In this document: piece after piece, positions 26,607 through 34,483 of the stretch
Numbering within the stretch: the first letter of the stretch is position 1
Layout of the letters: every line of letters starts with the position of its first letter
Assembly (NCBI RefSeq): GCF_002015075.1
Contig: NZ_MUXZ01000051.1
Location: forward strand, 1-37,026
From: Canicola haemoglobinophilus
GTDB taxonomy: Bacteria; Pseudomonadota; Gammaproteobacteria; Enterobacterales; Pasteurellaceae
Length of the DNA stretch: 37,026 nt
Direction of reading: 5' to 3'
The notes under the pieces: model-generated
Seen by the model: the letters and a program-made list of their open reading frames with translations, nothing else
Database searches by the model: none
What the model was told of the DNA's origin: nothing
Program-made: the position numbers and the translations under genes

Positions 26607-27629
26607 TTAATTATCTGTACCAGTTTTTAATAGATTACTATTTACACTTGAATTATCTAAAGCAGATGAAATTGCTTTAGCCATTTCAAATGCAAGATTT
26701 ACTGGCACAGCATTACCAATCATTTTATAGGCATCATTTAAATTCGTATAATAGAATTTAAAATCATCTGGAAACCCTTGTATTCTTGCACACTCTCTCA
26801 CTGTTAATCTTCTGTATAGTGCTTCCTTACCAGGTTCGAATATATTTTTATTTTTTTCTACTTTAGGCATCACTGGTGCTTGTGGATGTAGCTGACATTG
26901 TCTTCCTGAAGCTTGAACTGTAAATGCCTGCTCATCCCATCGTCTAACTCTATTTCTACTCATAAAAATAGGTGAGTACGCACCGACAAAGTATTCATGA
27001 TTCATAACTTTGCAATTATTACCATTAGTTTTATTTTTCTCTAATGCCGGTATTGCAGAATCTTTCAAGTCCAAAATAGCATCTTTAAAAGTTAATTTGT
27101 TTTTATATGGTTTGGGTGGTTCAAATTTAACCTTCAAATCTTTCCTAAATCCTACATAAAAAACTCTTTTTCTATCTTGTGGAACACCATAGTCACTTGC
27201 ATTTAACAAGTGAATAAAGACATCATAACCAGCTTCTTCAAATTGAGAAACTATATTCTCAACGGCATCATTATGTCGTCTTGCCATCATCCCCTTAACA
27301 TTTTCGGCAAGGAAAAACTTAGGGTTTTTATCCTTCAAAATACGTATATACTGATAAAATAATTGCCCTCGCGGGTCATTGATCCCCTTTAAAGAACCTG
27401 CTTCACTCCATGATTGACATGGCGGTCCTCCTATAATTCCATCACAGTCAGGGAACATATCTGAAGGAATTCTACAAATATCTCCTTTTATAAGTTTAGT
27501 TTTATGATTTTTTTCATATGTTTCCCATATCGTTTTATCATATTCGTTTGCCGCAACCACATTAAATCCAGCTCTTTCAAAACCTAAATCTAATCCACCA
27601 GCTCCCGAAAACAAGCTAACTAAATTCAT
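26607..27629 (-). CDS. haeIIIM: HaeIII-type DNA (cytosine-5)-methyltransferase (predicted GGCC)
   Basis: Predicted to methylate the inner cytosine of GGCC and protect the host from the adjoining endonuclease. The 340-residue product closely follows M.HaeIII: LFSGAGGLDLGFERAG (I), AANEYDKTIWETYEKNH, GGPPCQSWSEAGSLKGI (IV, catalytic Cys about 71), AENVKGMMARRHN (VI), QDRKRVFYVGFRKDL (VIII), the target recognition segment FMSRNRVRRWDEQAFTVQASG, and MIGNAVPVNLAFEMAK (X). The ATG is one base after the stop of the HTH gene, with GGAGG inside that gene's last codons, so translation is coupled. Confidence 0.94.
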   Translation of the reverse strand: MNLVSLFSGAGGLDLGFERAGFNVVAANEYDKTIWETYEKNHKTKLIKGDICRIPSDMFPDCDGIIGGPPCQSWSEAGSLKGINDPRGQLFYQYIRILKDKNPKFFLAENVKGMMARRHNDAVENIVSQFEEAGYDVFIHLLNASDYGVPQDRKRVFYVGFRKDLKVKFEPPKPYKNKLTFKDAILDLKDSAIPALEKNKTNGNNCKVMNHEYFVGAYSPIFMSRNRVRRWDEQAFTVQASGRQCQLHPQAPVMPKVEKNKNIFEPGKEALYRRLTVRECARIQGFPDDFKFYYTNLNDAYKMIGNAVPVNLAFEMAKAISSALDNSSVNSNLLKTGTDN

Positions 27630-27630
27630 C

Positions 27631-27852
27631 TTATATTACCTCCGAAGAATCATTAACACATTCTACAATCTCTGAAATATCACATTCCAATACATTACAT
27701 ATTCTAAGTAATACATCAGTGGTTACATTTTCACCATTTTTTATCTTGTAAAATGTACTTCTACTCACTTTAGCTTTATCCATAAGCTCTGTATTCTTCA
27801 TTTCTATATCTATCAATCTTTTGAATAATTTTTTATAGCTAAGTTTTGACAT
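27631..27852 (-). CDS. Small Cro/cI-type HTH regulator heading the restriction operon
   Basis: A 73-residue DNA-binding protein made of one HTH domain: NTELMDKAKVSRSTFYKIKNGENVTTDVLLRICNVLECDISEIVE. It is the first gene of the operon and is coupled to the HaeIII-type methyltransferase. The likely role is controller-type timing of methylase and nuclease expression by autoregulation, as C proteins do, although its sequence is nearer to the short Firmicutes HTH group than to classic C proteins. SD TGGAGG precedes the ATG; an extended -10 lies 44 bases upstream. Confidence 0.8.
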   Translation of the reverse strand: MSKLSYKKLFKRLIDIEMKNTELMDKAKVSRSTFYKIKNGENVTTDVLLRICNVLECDISEIVECVNDSSEVI

Positions 27853-27893
27853 GATTATCCTCCAGTCCTATCCGTCTTAATATCATATCATTT

Positions 27894-27908
27894 CTATTAT
27901 ACCATATA
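27894..27908 (-). promoter_or_regulatory. Candidate extended -10 promoter of the defence operon
   Basis: On the minus strand TATGGTATAAT, a TGn-extended -10, lies about 45 bases before the HTH gene. The -35 region is poor. A second TATAAT-like box lies about 30 bases further upstream. The region is a plausible operator for the HTH protein. Confidence 0.45.
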
Positions 27909-27963
27909 AATCAAACTTATAACAGTATTATATTCCGTTTTCTCAAACACAATGACACAAAGA

Positions 27964-27997
27964 CTAATCGGTGCAGTCCTAAAACCACACCGACCAT
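27964..27997 (-). terminator. Weak hairpin after the relaxase gene
   Basis: TCGGTG (27968-27973) and CACCGA (27988-27993) pair with a 14-nt loop. Only a short T-rich tract follows on the minus strand, so termination is probably partial and the mob transcript may read into the defence operon. Confidence 0.35.
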
Positions 27998-28001
27998 AAA
28001 A

Positions 28002-29462
28002 TTATCTTTCAGCTTCTTTCGATATTTTATTCTTTTCTTTAGAAATTTCTCTTTCTTCACTCCGATGTTTCTTAATTGCACCAATAACTGATTCCTTTTT
28101 CTTTTCAGTTTTATTCCTACCTAGATACTCATTCATATTAACTTTAAGATGTTCCAATCCCTTATGCTGTGCTGCTAATGAATTATGTTTCTTGATTATC
28201 TCCTCTTGTTTAGCTTGTATTTCTTTAGAATACTCATTTAATTTCTTGAAAAGATTTTTACTTGATTTTGTCTTTAACTCTCCTACTACAACATGTCTCA
28301 AGTGCGGGAATTGCTTAAGAAAAATATCTATTTCCTCATAAGACTTCTGATAGGCTTCTACATCTTTTCGATTCATCATCATATAAATTTTATCGTTCGG
28401 ATTTTTGTGATAACCCTCATAATGCTCTCTTTTACTTATACATATTTGAATATGTTTTACTACTTCCTTTATCCTTTTTTGCTCCAATAACAGCTTATCA
28501 AATTCTCGCTTCAAGTCCTTCTTTGCAATGGAAATTCGGCTGATACCACGTTCTAATTCTTCCATTGAATTAAATCCTTTATTCCTGATTTCAACAAGCG
28601 TAGAAGCAGCCGTTTTAAGATTATGTTTTGTTGCCCAATTTTCATATCCTTTGCTTGACTTTGCTTTTTCGCTGTTCTTAATATCAATGATATTTCCAAG
28701 TTCTTTATCTTTATTCAGGATTCTGTTCTTAATTCGTTCTTCATTGTAGTTAGCTCCAATGGTCTTTGCTCTGGTAAATCTCTGCTGATTTTTACCTCTA
28801 AAAGCTATATGCTTTCCATATTTTATTTCATAACCGTAGCTTTCCATTTTAGATAAAAAGTCCTGCCAGTTAATTGACTGCTTTATAGTTCTATCTATAT
28901 CAAACTGAAGTTTTGACTTATAGCTGCTTCCTTTTTTATCTTCATTCCAGTCATACCAATTCACAAACTTTCTTCTCTTGATTTCATTGATTTCCTTTTG
29001 CGTTTCAACATCTATTACCGATAAATTATGTCCCTTGCAAAGTCTATCGCTTTGATTTCTGATGTTCATATAAGAACCATAGTAGGAATGGTAAACTTTG
29101 CCCTCATCAACATCAATGGAATTAAAAATGATATGATTATGAATATGGTCTTTGTCGATATGCGTTGCTAAGACATATTCATATTTTCCCTCTAAAATCT
29201 TTTCGCAGAGTTCGATTCCCACTTGATGAGCTTCTTCAAAACTGACTTCTTCCGGCACAAAGGATTGAATTAAATGATGAGCTAAAGTTTTGGTTCTTGA
29301 GTTAAACTGTTTCTTGGTAAGCTCAAATTCTTTGTGAGTATTTTCTCTGCTACAAAGATATGTGGTAACATAGATTTCATCATCGGTTTTATCTCCGTTA
29401 CAGATGTAATCTATCGCCTTTTTAAGCGTTGTTTTAATCGGATGTATCTTCGTAACAGCCAT
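28002..29462 (-). CDS. mobA: MobA-type relaxase
   Basis: Predicted to nick the element's origin of transfer and pilot the strand into a conjugation channel supplied by a helper. The 486-residue product has an N-terminal relaxase domain (about 1-180) with the histidine triad HIDKDHIHNHIIFN (about 102-115) and a candidate nucleophile Tyr in the first 20 residues (IDYICNG). It resembles the MOBP group of Firmicutes mobile elements. The C-terminal half is basic and coiled-coil-like. It overlaps the mobC stop by one base (TAATG), so translation is coupled. Confidence 0.9.
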   Translation of the reverse strand: MAVTKIHPIKTTLKKAIDYICNGDKTDDEIYVTTYLCSRENTHKEFELTKKQFNSRTKTLAHHLIQSFVPEEVSFEEAHQVGIELCEKILEGKYEYVLATHIDKDHIHNHIIFNSIDVDEGKVYHSYYGSYMNIRNQSDRLCKGHNLSVIDVETQKEINEIKRRKFVNWYDWNEDKKGSSYKSKLQFDIDRTIKQSINWQDFLSKMESYGYEIKYGKHIAFRGKNQQRFTRAKTIGANYNEERIKNRILNKDKELGNIIDIKNSEKAKSSKGYENWATKHNLKTAASTLVEIRNKGFNSMEELERGISRISIAKKDLKREFDKLLLEQKRIKEVVKHIQICISKREHYEGYHKNPNDKIYMMMNRKDVEAYQKSYEEIDIFLKQFPHLRHVVVGELKTKSSKNLFKKLNEYSKEIQAKQEEIIKKHNSLAAQHKGLEHLKVNMNEYLGRNKTEKKKESVIGAIKKHRSEEREISKEKNKISKEAER

Positions 29463-29842
29463 TATCCTACAACCTCATTGATAATATAGTCGGAAATTTT
29501 TTCTCTAAATTCTGATAAGAAAAGAAGTTCACCTTGCAAAGCTTTTTTGATGCTTTCAATATCATCTTTGTAAATAATCCCTGAGCTGTTTACCGCTTTT
29601 GCTATATGATTTAAGTTCGCCGAATTACGACTGATAAGGGTAGAAAGCTCTCTCAGTTCTTTTCGAAACTCACCGGATAAATCAATACTAATGATTCTAT
29701 TTTTAAAAATACTGTCTCGGTAAAACTCTCTCTTGCTCTTAAAATTGGTCAATGCAAATCTTCGGTTAAGCTCATTTATATCTTCTTCATTCACCATAAA
29801 GTGAACGGTACAATTATTTTTACGATTAACTGTCTTTGACAT
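29462..29842 (-). CDS. mobC: Relaxosome accessory protein MobC
   Basis: Predicted to bind the origin of transfer and help the relaxase open it. The 126-residue product has an N-terminal ribbon-helix-helix-like part (VHFMVNEEDINELNRRF) and the MobC signature LSTLISRNSANLNHIAKAVN (about 66-85). AAAGGAGAG lies upstream of the ATG. It directly precedes mobA and follows the repeat-rich region 29843-30035. Confidence 0.88.
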   Translation of the reverse strand: MSKTVNRKNNCTVHFMVNEEDINELNRRFALTNFKSKREFYRDSIFKNRIISIDLSGEFRKELRELSTLISRNSANLNHIAKAVNSSGIIYKDDIESIKKALQGELLFLSEFREKISDYIINEVVG

Positions 29843-29864
29843 TTTTCATCTCTCCTTTCTTTTT

Positions 29865-30032
29865 CGGGGTCTTAGGGTTCCTATCTACCTATAATTCATG
29901 ATTTTTATAAATCCATCTTTAACTTGCACAGAAAAAATGGATGTAGATTCTTCAATTACCGTTTGCACCGTTCATACCGCACGACATTCCCTTACACATG
30001 AAACATCAAACGGTACGAACGGTTTGAACGGC
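29865..30032. other. Candidate origin of transfer or replication with inverted 9-bp repeat arrays
   Basis: In the 193-base gap between the ATPase gene and mobC, three 9-bp units beginning ACCG (29958-29984: ACCGTTTGC, ACCGTTCAT, ACCGCACGA) face three related units on the other strand (30006-30032: GCCGTTCAA, ACCGTTCGT, ACCGTTTGA). ACCGTTCATACCG at 29967-29979 and its complement at 30011-30023 differ at one base. A GGGGTCTTAGGGTTCC stretch at 29865-29880 could hold the nick site. The position just before mobCA fits oriT; the iteron-like form also fits an origin for the rep genes. Confidence 0.5.
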
Positions 30033-30035
30033 ATT

Positions 30036-30998
30036 TTAATAAATCACATCCTCTGAATTATATTTAACTTGATAGTTATTGTTGTTTTTCCCTCGCTTCA
30101 TGGAAATGCTTATTCCATTTTTCCTGAGAATATCTTTATTACGATTTAATGTCTTTCCAAACTGCTGAGGGCTTTCAATTTCTAAATTGATTTTGGAACA
30201 AATATCTACGATTGTTCCCTCTATTTCTTTTAATCTCGGCATTACTTGTACAAGTCTTTGAATTGACGGTTCAAGCATTTCAATCGGATCAATTTTATCA
30301 AGCTCTAATATCTTCTTTGACGGATGGATTTTAACCTGATATACCTTTGACTCAAAAAGTCTACTGGTTACATCTAAGTTAAATTCTGTATCAAATTCTG
30401 ACGCTTTATCAATAGCTATTATGGTGTCAACTGAACCGGATAATGCCTGTGAACCTATGACTTTTTCGCTTACACTTTTCACTGACGAGTCCTTTTTTGT
30501 ATGGTACATCATAATAAATGTGCATCCATACTTATCTATCAAATCGTAGTATTTTGCCATCACTTCATAGGTGTCATTGTAGTCATTAGCATTATACTTT
30601 CTGTCGTATTTGATTTTAGAAAAGGTGTCTACAATAAATACTTCATAACCTAAATCTGTATCTGCTTTAACAATTCTTTCAAAGTCATCAAAATCCACAT
30701 AACTTGTTCCCTCATAAAATTTCATAGTACTTGAACAAGGAAGCTCCAATCTTTTAATTCTTTCTTGAATTAGCCTTCCGGATAGTTCATTGCAATAGTA
30801 AACAACCTTTGTTTTATTAACTTTATTTTCAAGAAAATCAATTCCTTCGTTGATACATATACCAAGATTTAGTCCTAATGCTGTCTTACCTTTTTTAGGT
30901 GAGGCTACTATCAAAGTAATACTTTTTCTTGCAATGATGTTGTCCACAATATACTTATCAGAGGCATCAAACTCAGTATCTATCGTATATGCTTTCAA
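30036..30998 (-). CDS. RepA-like AAA/RecA-fold ATPase
   Basis: Predicted hexameric replicative helicase-type ATPase for autonomous replication of the excised element. The 320-residue product has Walker A ASPKKGKTALGLNLG (about 33-47), Walker B VFIVDTFSKI (about 120), and a sensor stretch FIMMYHTKKDSSVKSVSEKVIGSQALSG, the layout of plasmid RepA (AAA_25) proteins. The C-terminus is a small winged-helix-like domain. The TTG start is well supported: GGGAGG lies seven bases upstream, and the start overlaps the primase stop as TTGA. Confidence 0.78.
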   Translation of the reverse strand: MKAYTIDTEFDASDKYIVDNIIARKSITLIVASPKKGKTALGLNLGICINEGIDFLENKVNKTKVVYYCNELSGRLIQERIKRLELPCSSTMKFYEGTSYVDFDDFERIVKADTDLGYEVFIVDTFSKIKYDRKYNANDYNDTYEVMAKYYDLIDKYGCTFIMMYHTKKDSSVKSVSEKVIGSQALSGSVDTIIAIDKASEFDTEFNLDVTSRLFESKVYQVKIHPSKKILELDKIDPIEMLEPSIQRLVQVMPRLKEIEGTIVDICSKINLEIESPQQFGKTLNRNKDILRKNGISISMKRGKNNNNYQVKYNSEDVIY

Positions 30999-31918
30999 CG
31001 AACTACCTCCCTTGTTTTTCTATGATAGTTATAATCCCAATAATTCGTTCCGCCGACTTCCTGTGCCTTTTGAATGCTCTGGTTTAAGTATTTAATATAT
31101 GCTGCCTCAGTTCTTCTCTTACTCATATCACCCATTCGATTTAGGGCTGATTTTAAGAATATCTCAAGCATTAAATCTGCATTGCCATGTGTAAAGCTGT
31201 TTAGAATAAGAAGCAATTGAAAATCGTCTTTGCTTGAATCACCTGTGGAATATTTACCTCTAAAAAGCTCTCTGCCTTTGCGATTAGTCATATAAATTGC
31301 CTTTAAAATTCCTTCTATATCCGGAACATCACTATCTATGCTTTTATAGTATTCAATTTGCTCTTTAATCGTTTCTTTAAGGGCATACTTTTTATAGTAG
31401 ATATTTAACTTATAGTAATTATCCTGTATTTCTTTACAATCTCCTATGACATTACCCGTCATGGCAATGCACTTATTTGACTTATACATTTCAAAGCGGT
31501 CTATTTGATTATTTACATTCTTTGGAATTGACCCCTTTGCAAAGATATGCAATCCATTTTCCGATATAGATGTTTCCTTATAAGTTTCTGCAAAATCACT
31601 CACGATGTCGTTCACGTTTTCAAAATTTTCTTTTACATTGTCTAAATCAATGCAGACATAAGGATCATCTTCAGTTAAAACAAACGATAGTCCATCACAA
31701 CCACTTTTTTCTAAGCCTTCTAAAGCAGTTTCAAAATCTGTCCAGTTCTCTTTTATATTCCATTCATTTGATTCACAAGTGATTGGACTGATTGGAATTT
31801 TTACAGTTTTTATATTCCCATTTTTGTCTTTGTTATGATAAATCTTAAACCATAACCATTGTTTACATTCTTTTAACTCCTGCGGAATATTGTTAATATA
31901 TTTTCCTTTGTTTATCAT
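30995..31918 (-). CDS. Primase-polymerase-like replication protein
   Basis: Predicted primase for element replication. The 307-residue product begins with IPQELKECKQWLWFKI and has a GLSFVLTEDDPYVCIDLDNV stretch with the acidic D-x-D residues (about 102-120). TSISENGLHIFAKGSIP (conserved His) and FEMYKSNKCIAMTGNVIG follow. This is the pattern of the primase-polymerase domain found in phage NrS-1-type enzymes and many integrative elements. It is followed by a helical C-terminal domain and lacks a helicase of its own, which the overlapping ATPase gene would provide. GGAGG precedes the ATG. Confidence 0.72.
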   Translation of the reverse strand: MINKGKYINNIPQELKECKQWLWFKIYHNKDKNGNIKTVKIPISPITCESNEWNIKENWTDFETALEGLEKSGCDGLSFVLTEDDPYVCIDLDNVKENFENVNDIVSDFAETYKETSISENGLHIFAKGSIPKNVNNQIDRFEMYKSNKCIAMTGNVIGDCKEIQDNYYKLNIYYKKYALKETIKEQIEYYKSIDSDVPDIEGILKAIYMTNRKGRELFRGKYSTGDSSKDDFQLLLILNSFTHGNADLMLEIFLKSALNRMGDMSKRRTEAAYIKYLNQSIQKAQEVGGTNYWDYNYHRKTREVVR

Positions 31919-31953
31919 TTTTTACCTCCATATTTTTGTTGATGATAGAAGTA

Positions 31954-31997
31954 CAACCTGATAAAATCTTTTTAAGAGTTGCAATCTTATCAGGTTG
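31954..31997 (-). repeat. Hairpin between the RHH and primase genes
   Basis: CAACCTGATAA (31954-31964) and its perfect complement (31987-31997) flank a 22-base loop. No T run follows on the minus strand, so it is not a normal terminator. It could be a regulatory RNA hairpin in the leader of the primase gene or a replication/transfer structure. Confidence 0.5.
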
Positions 31998-32007
31998 CTT
32001 CTTGGCT

Positions 32008-32391
32008 CTATCTATTGCCGTAGGTAGAGTCATTTTTATTTCTATTCACCGTTTCAAACATTTCCAGAATATATGCCAGAAGTTCAAGTTTATTTTCCTC
32101 AATATCGCAGTCCAAATTAACATTTTTAAAATATTCTTCAAGCATATTTAGTTTTATTTTCAGTTCATCAAACACTCTTATATTTCCAAATACCTCAACT
32201 CTATGATTTATGCTCATTTGAATCATATAATCCTGTTTGTTTAATCCTGATAATGCTATTTTCTCTTCCAATAAACTTTTTTCTTCCGGAGACATTCTGA
32301 AATTCACTATAATGTTTCTTTTTCTGTTGTTATCGACTTTCAGTTTTCTACCTTTTCTCTGTAGACTTTCTCTTTTAAATATCTTACTCAT
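32008..32391 (-). CDS. Ribbon-helix-helix protein of the mobilization/replication module
   Basis: A 127-residue small DNA-binding protein. After a very basic N-terminus (about 1-26) comes a ribbon-helix-helix-like unit, IIVNFRMSPEEKSLLEEKIALSGLNKQDYMIQMSI, then an acidic helical tail. Such proteins are often annotated as a mobilization protein or MobC-like. It lies between integrase and primase, so it may regulate replication or excision rather than transfer. The ribosome binding site before the ATG is weak; only 11 bases separate it from the integrase stop. Confidence 0.65.
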   Translation of the reverse strand: MSKIFKRESLQRKGRKLKVDNNRKRNIIVNFRMSPEEKSLLEEKIALSGLNKQDYMIQMSINHRVEVFGNIRVFDELKIKLNMLEEYFKNVNLDCDIEENKLELLAYILEMFETVNRNKNDSTYGNR

Positions 32392-32402
32392 CTTAGCTAA
32401 AC

Positions 32403-33473
32403 TTAATTCCTTTCTTTCTCTATCGTTTTAATGATTTCCAACTGTTTGGATGGATACAAATGTGCGTAATTTAAGGTTATTGAGATACTTTCATGACCTA
32501 ATCTTTCAGCAATCACCACAGGAGAAAAACCTTGCTCTATCAGATACGCAACATGAGAATGTCTTAAATCATGAACTCTAATTCTTTTCACTCCTGATAA
32601 TTTACAGCCTCTATCCATTTCATGATGTAAATATGATTTTGTAAAGTTAAATATCCTCGCCTTTGAATCCAGATGATAATGCATTCCGAAGAAATCTGAA
32701 ATTTCATCACATAGAAATTGTGGTAATTGAATTGTTCTATTACTTTTTTCTGTCTTTGGACTTGTAATATAATCTTTTCCTTTTAACCTTTGAAATGATT
32801 TGCTAATAGTTAGAGTTTTCTTCTCAAGGTCAAAATCATCTTTTGTAAGTGCAAGCAATTCACCTTCTCTGATGCCACACCAATAAAGAATCTCAAAAGC
32901 ATAGTATGAGGCAGGTTTGCTCTTAACACTTTCAACGAATTTTTCATATTCCTCTTTAGTCCAAAACAACATTTCCTGTGCCTTTGATTTCCCCATCTTA
33001 GTAGTTTTATGAGCAGGATTACTTGTTAAGCCATAATACTTATTGGCATGATTAAGAATTGCATTTAGTTGATTCTGAATTGTTCTTAAGTAAGTTTGAG
33101 AATATTGTTTCCCCTCACCATCTGACTTTTTAAGCAATTCATTTTGCCACTGTAAAATATCCGGGGCTGTTATTTCAGCTATAGATTTCTTAGCAAAATA
33201 TGGTATTATTTTCGTTTCTATAATATGAACCTTTGTCAAATAAGTGTTGTATTTAATCCTCGGCTTTAAATCACTTAAATAGACTTCAACAAAAGATTCA
33301 AATAACATATTCAAATCTCTTGACTTACTCGCTAAAAACTCTCTTTCATATTCCAATGCCTCTCTCTTTGTAGTGAATCCACGTTTTGTATGAATTTGTT
33401 TTACTCCTTGCCAATCAACATATCTCAAATAAATTTTCCATGTACCTCTTTCTTTATCCTTGCTTGCTGACAC
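32403..33473 (-). CDS. int: Tyrosine site-specific integrase
   Basis: Catalyses integration into and excision from the 3' end of guaA. The 356-residue product has an AP2-like arm-binding N-terminus (GTWKIYLRYVDWQGVKQIHTK...), a SAM-like core-binding domain (about 65-160), and a catalytic domain. The latter carries R in CGIREGELLAL (about 201), HDLRHSH (H-x-x-R, about 301), H in LGHESI (about 326) and the nucleophile in TLNYAHL (Tyr about 335). The start is GTG at 33473 with AGGAGG seven bases upstream. It is 11 bases after the excisionase gene and cotranscribed with it. Confidence 0.95.
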   Translation of the reverse strand: MSASKDKERGTWKIYLRYVDWQGVKQIHTKRGFTTKREALEYEREFLASKSRDLNMLFESFVEVYLSDLKPRIKYNTYLTKVHIIETKIIPYFAKKSIAEITAPDILQWQNELLKKSDGEGKQYSQTYLRTIQNQLNAILNHANKYYGLTSNPAHKTTKMGKSKAQEMLFWTKEEYEKFVESVKSKPASYYAFEILYWCGIREGELLALTKDDFDLEKKTLTISKSFQRLKGKDYITSPKTEKSNRTIQLPQFLCDEISDFFGMHYHLDSKARIFNFTKSYLHHEMDRGCKLSGVKRIRVHDLRHSHVAYLIEQGFSPVVIAERLGHESISITLNYAHLYPSKQLEIIKTIEKERN

Positions 33474-33484
33474 ATCATCACCTC

Positions 33485-33676
33485 CTACACTTCTTTCGCT
33501 TGTCCATAACAGTTTTCTTCATAAAATTTTCGATTAACCTTGCCTGCAATCACTATCAGGTTTGGATTGTCTTTTAACATTCTCTCATTTAATTCTTTTA
33601 TCATTTTGTATGCCTTAGGTTTTGAAACTCCCCAATCTTTGCTGACTTCTTCAGCATCAACATACATTTTTCTCAT
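33485..33676 (-). CDS. xis: Small excisionase-like HTH protein
   Basis: A 63-residue protein with a MerR/Xis-like winged helix: YVDAEEVSKDWGVSKPKAYKMIKELNERML, then a GKVNRKFYEENCYG wing. Small proteins of this kind directly before int in Firmicutes elements act as excisionases or recombination directionality factors. AGGAGG precedes the ATG. It is driven by a strong promoter at 33720-33748. Confidence 0.78.
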   Translation of the reverse strand: MRKMYVDAEEVSKDWGVSKPKAYKMIKELNERMLKDNPNLIVIAGKVNRKFYEENCYGQAKEV

Positions 33677-33719
33677 ATTTTTCCTCCTATCTTATTTATT
33701 CGAACTTGCGATATATATT

Positions 33720-33748
33720 AGTATAATAATTTATATATTGGATGTCAA
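33720..33748 (-). promoter_or_regulatory. Sigma-70 promoter of the xis-int operon
   Basis: On the minus strand TTGACA (33743-33748), 17-bp spacer, TATACT (33720-33725). This is close to the ideal promoter, 44 bases before xis and divergent from the repressor gene, so it is the likely target of the repressor. Confidence 0.8.
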
Positions 33749-33802
33749 TAGGTATTTCTAATTTTTATCAGAATTTCTCTTTATTTTTAGTATACGATTT
33801 GA

Positions 33803-33808
33803 TATAAT
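33803..33808 (+). promoter_or_regulatory. -10 element of the repressor gene
   Basis: TATAAT 29 bases before the repressor ATG, with a poor -35. AGGAG lies before the ATG. The 161-base divergent gap between xis and the repressor should hold the operators. Confidence 0.55.
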
Positions 33809-33837
33809 AGAATGTAATAAATATAGGAGATTATAAT

Positions 33838-34440
33838 ATGAATAATAAAACTGTATCTGAACGATTGAAATATCTTCGTTCTGTAAATAAAAAAACACAA
33901 AAGGAGTTTGCAGAATTTTTAGGAATACCTCAGCCGTCAATGTCTGCTTACGAAAATGGTAAAAATAATCCTACAATAGATGTACTGATTGATATTGCTG
34001 ATAGATGCAGAGTATCTTTAGATTGGCTTGCCGGAAGAAGTGACTATACTTTCGGTCTTTCAAGTATGAGAGATTTTGTTTTATTTATGTATGAACTGTC
34101 AATGAAAAAAGAAATCGGATTTGAAATAATTGTGGAAGATAAATTCCCCAATAATGACATTGAAACCGATGAAAATAAATGGAATGTTAAGCTTGTGTTC
34201 TATGGTAATGATAAAGAACACGCTTTTAATGCTGACGTATGCAATATTCTAAAAGAATTGTCTGATAATCTGTTTGACTTGGAGTCCTACTCCATTACAA
34301 AAGAACAGTTTGATTCTATGAAAAACAAGTCTGTAGAGTATTACTCTCTTCCACTAACACAGAAAGAATTTGAAGAACTTTCTAGAGATGAGATTCTAAA
34401 AAAGAGAATTGAGTATTTGAAAGAAAATAATTTGCTGTAA
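33838..34440 (+). CDS. cI-like XRE-family repressor
   Basis: A 200-residue regulator with an N-terminal HTH (RLKYLRSVNKKTQKEFAEFLGIPQPSMSAYE...; helices at about 8-60) and SLDWLAGRSD, the usual linker of phage-type repressors. The C-terminal part is acidic and has no recognisable protease or metal site. It is the only plus-strand gene of the element and faces the xis-int promoter. It is a likely repressor of excision and mobilization, inactivated by an unknown signal. Confidence 0.85.
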   Translation: MNNKTVSERLKYLRSVNKKTQKEFAEFLGIPQPSMSAYENGKNNPTIDVLIDIADRCRVSLDWLAGRSDYTFGLSSMRDFVLFMYELSMKKEIGFEIIVEDKFPNNDIETDENKWNVKLVFYGNDKEHAFNADVCNILKELSDNLFDLESYSITKEQFDSMKNKSVEYYSLPLTQKEFEELSRDEILKKRIEYLKENNLL

Positions 34441-34441
34441 G

Positions 34442-34478
34442 AAAAAATGCTACGGGAAAGCTCCTGTAGCATTTTAAA
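34442..34478 (+). terminator. Terminator of the repressor gene
   Basis: AAAATGCTACGGGA pairs with TCCTGTAGCATTTT across an AAGC loop with one G-T pair, immediately after the repressor stop. The A and T flanks let it work in both directions. Confidence 0.8.
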
Positions 34479-34483
34479 ATACA

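Noticed and set aside
33758..33940. 60-codon minus-strand frame overlapping the repressor start
   Set aside because: It lies across the repressor promoter and HTH codons on the opposite strand, with no ribosome binding site.
28002..34440. A full conjugative element (ICE)
   Set aside because: No coupling protein, VirB4-type ATPase or channel gene is present; only relaxase and accessory genes are found.
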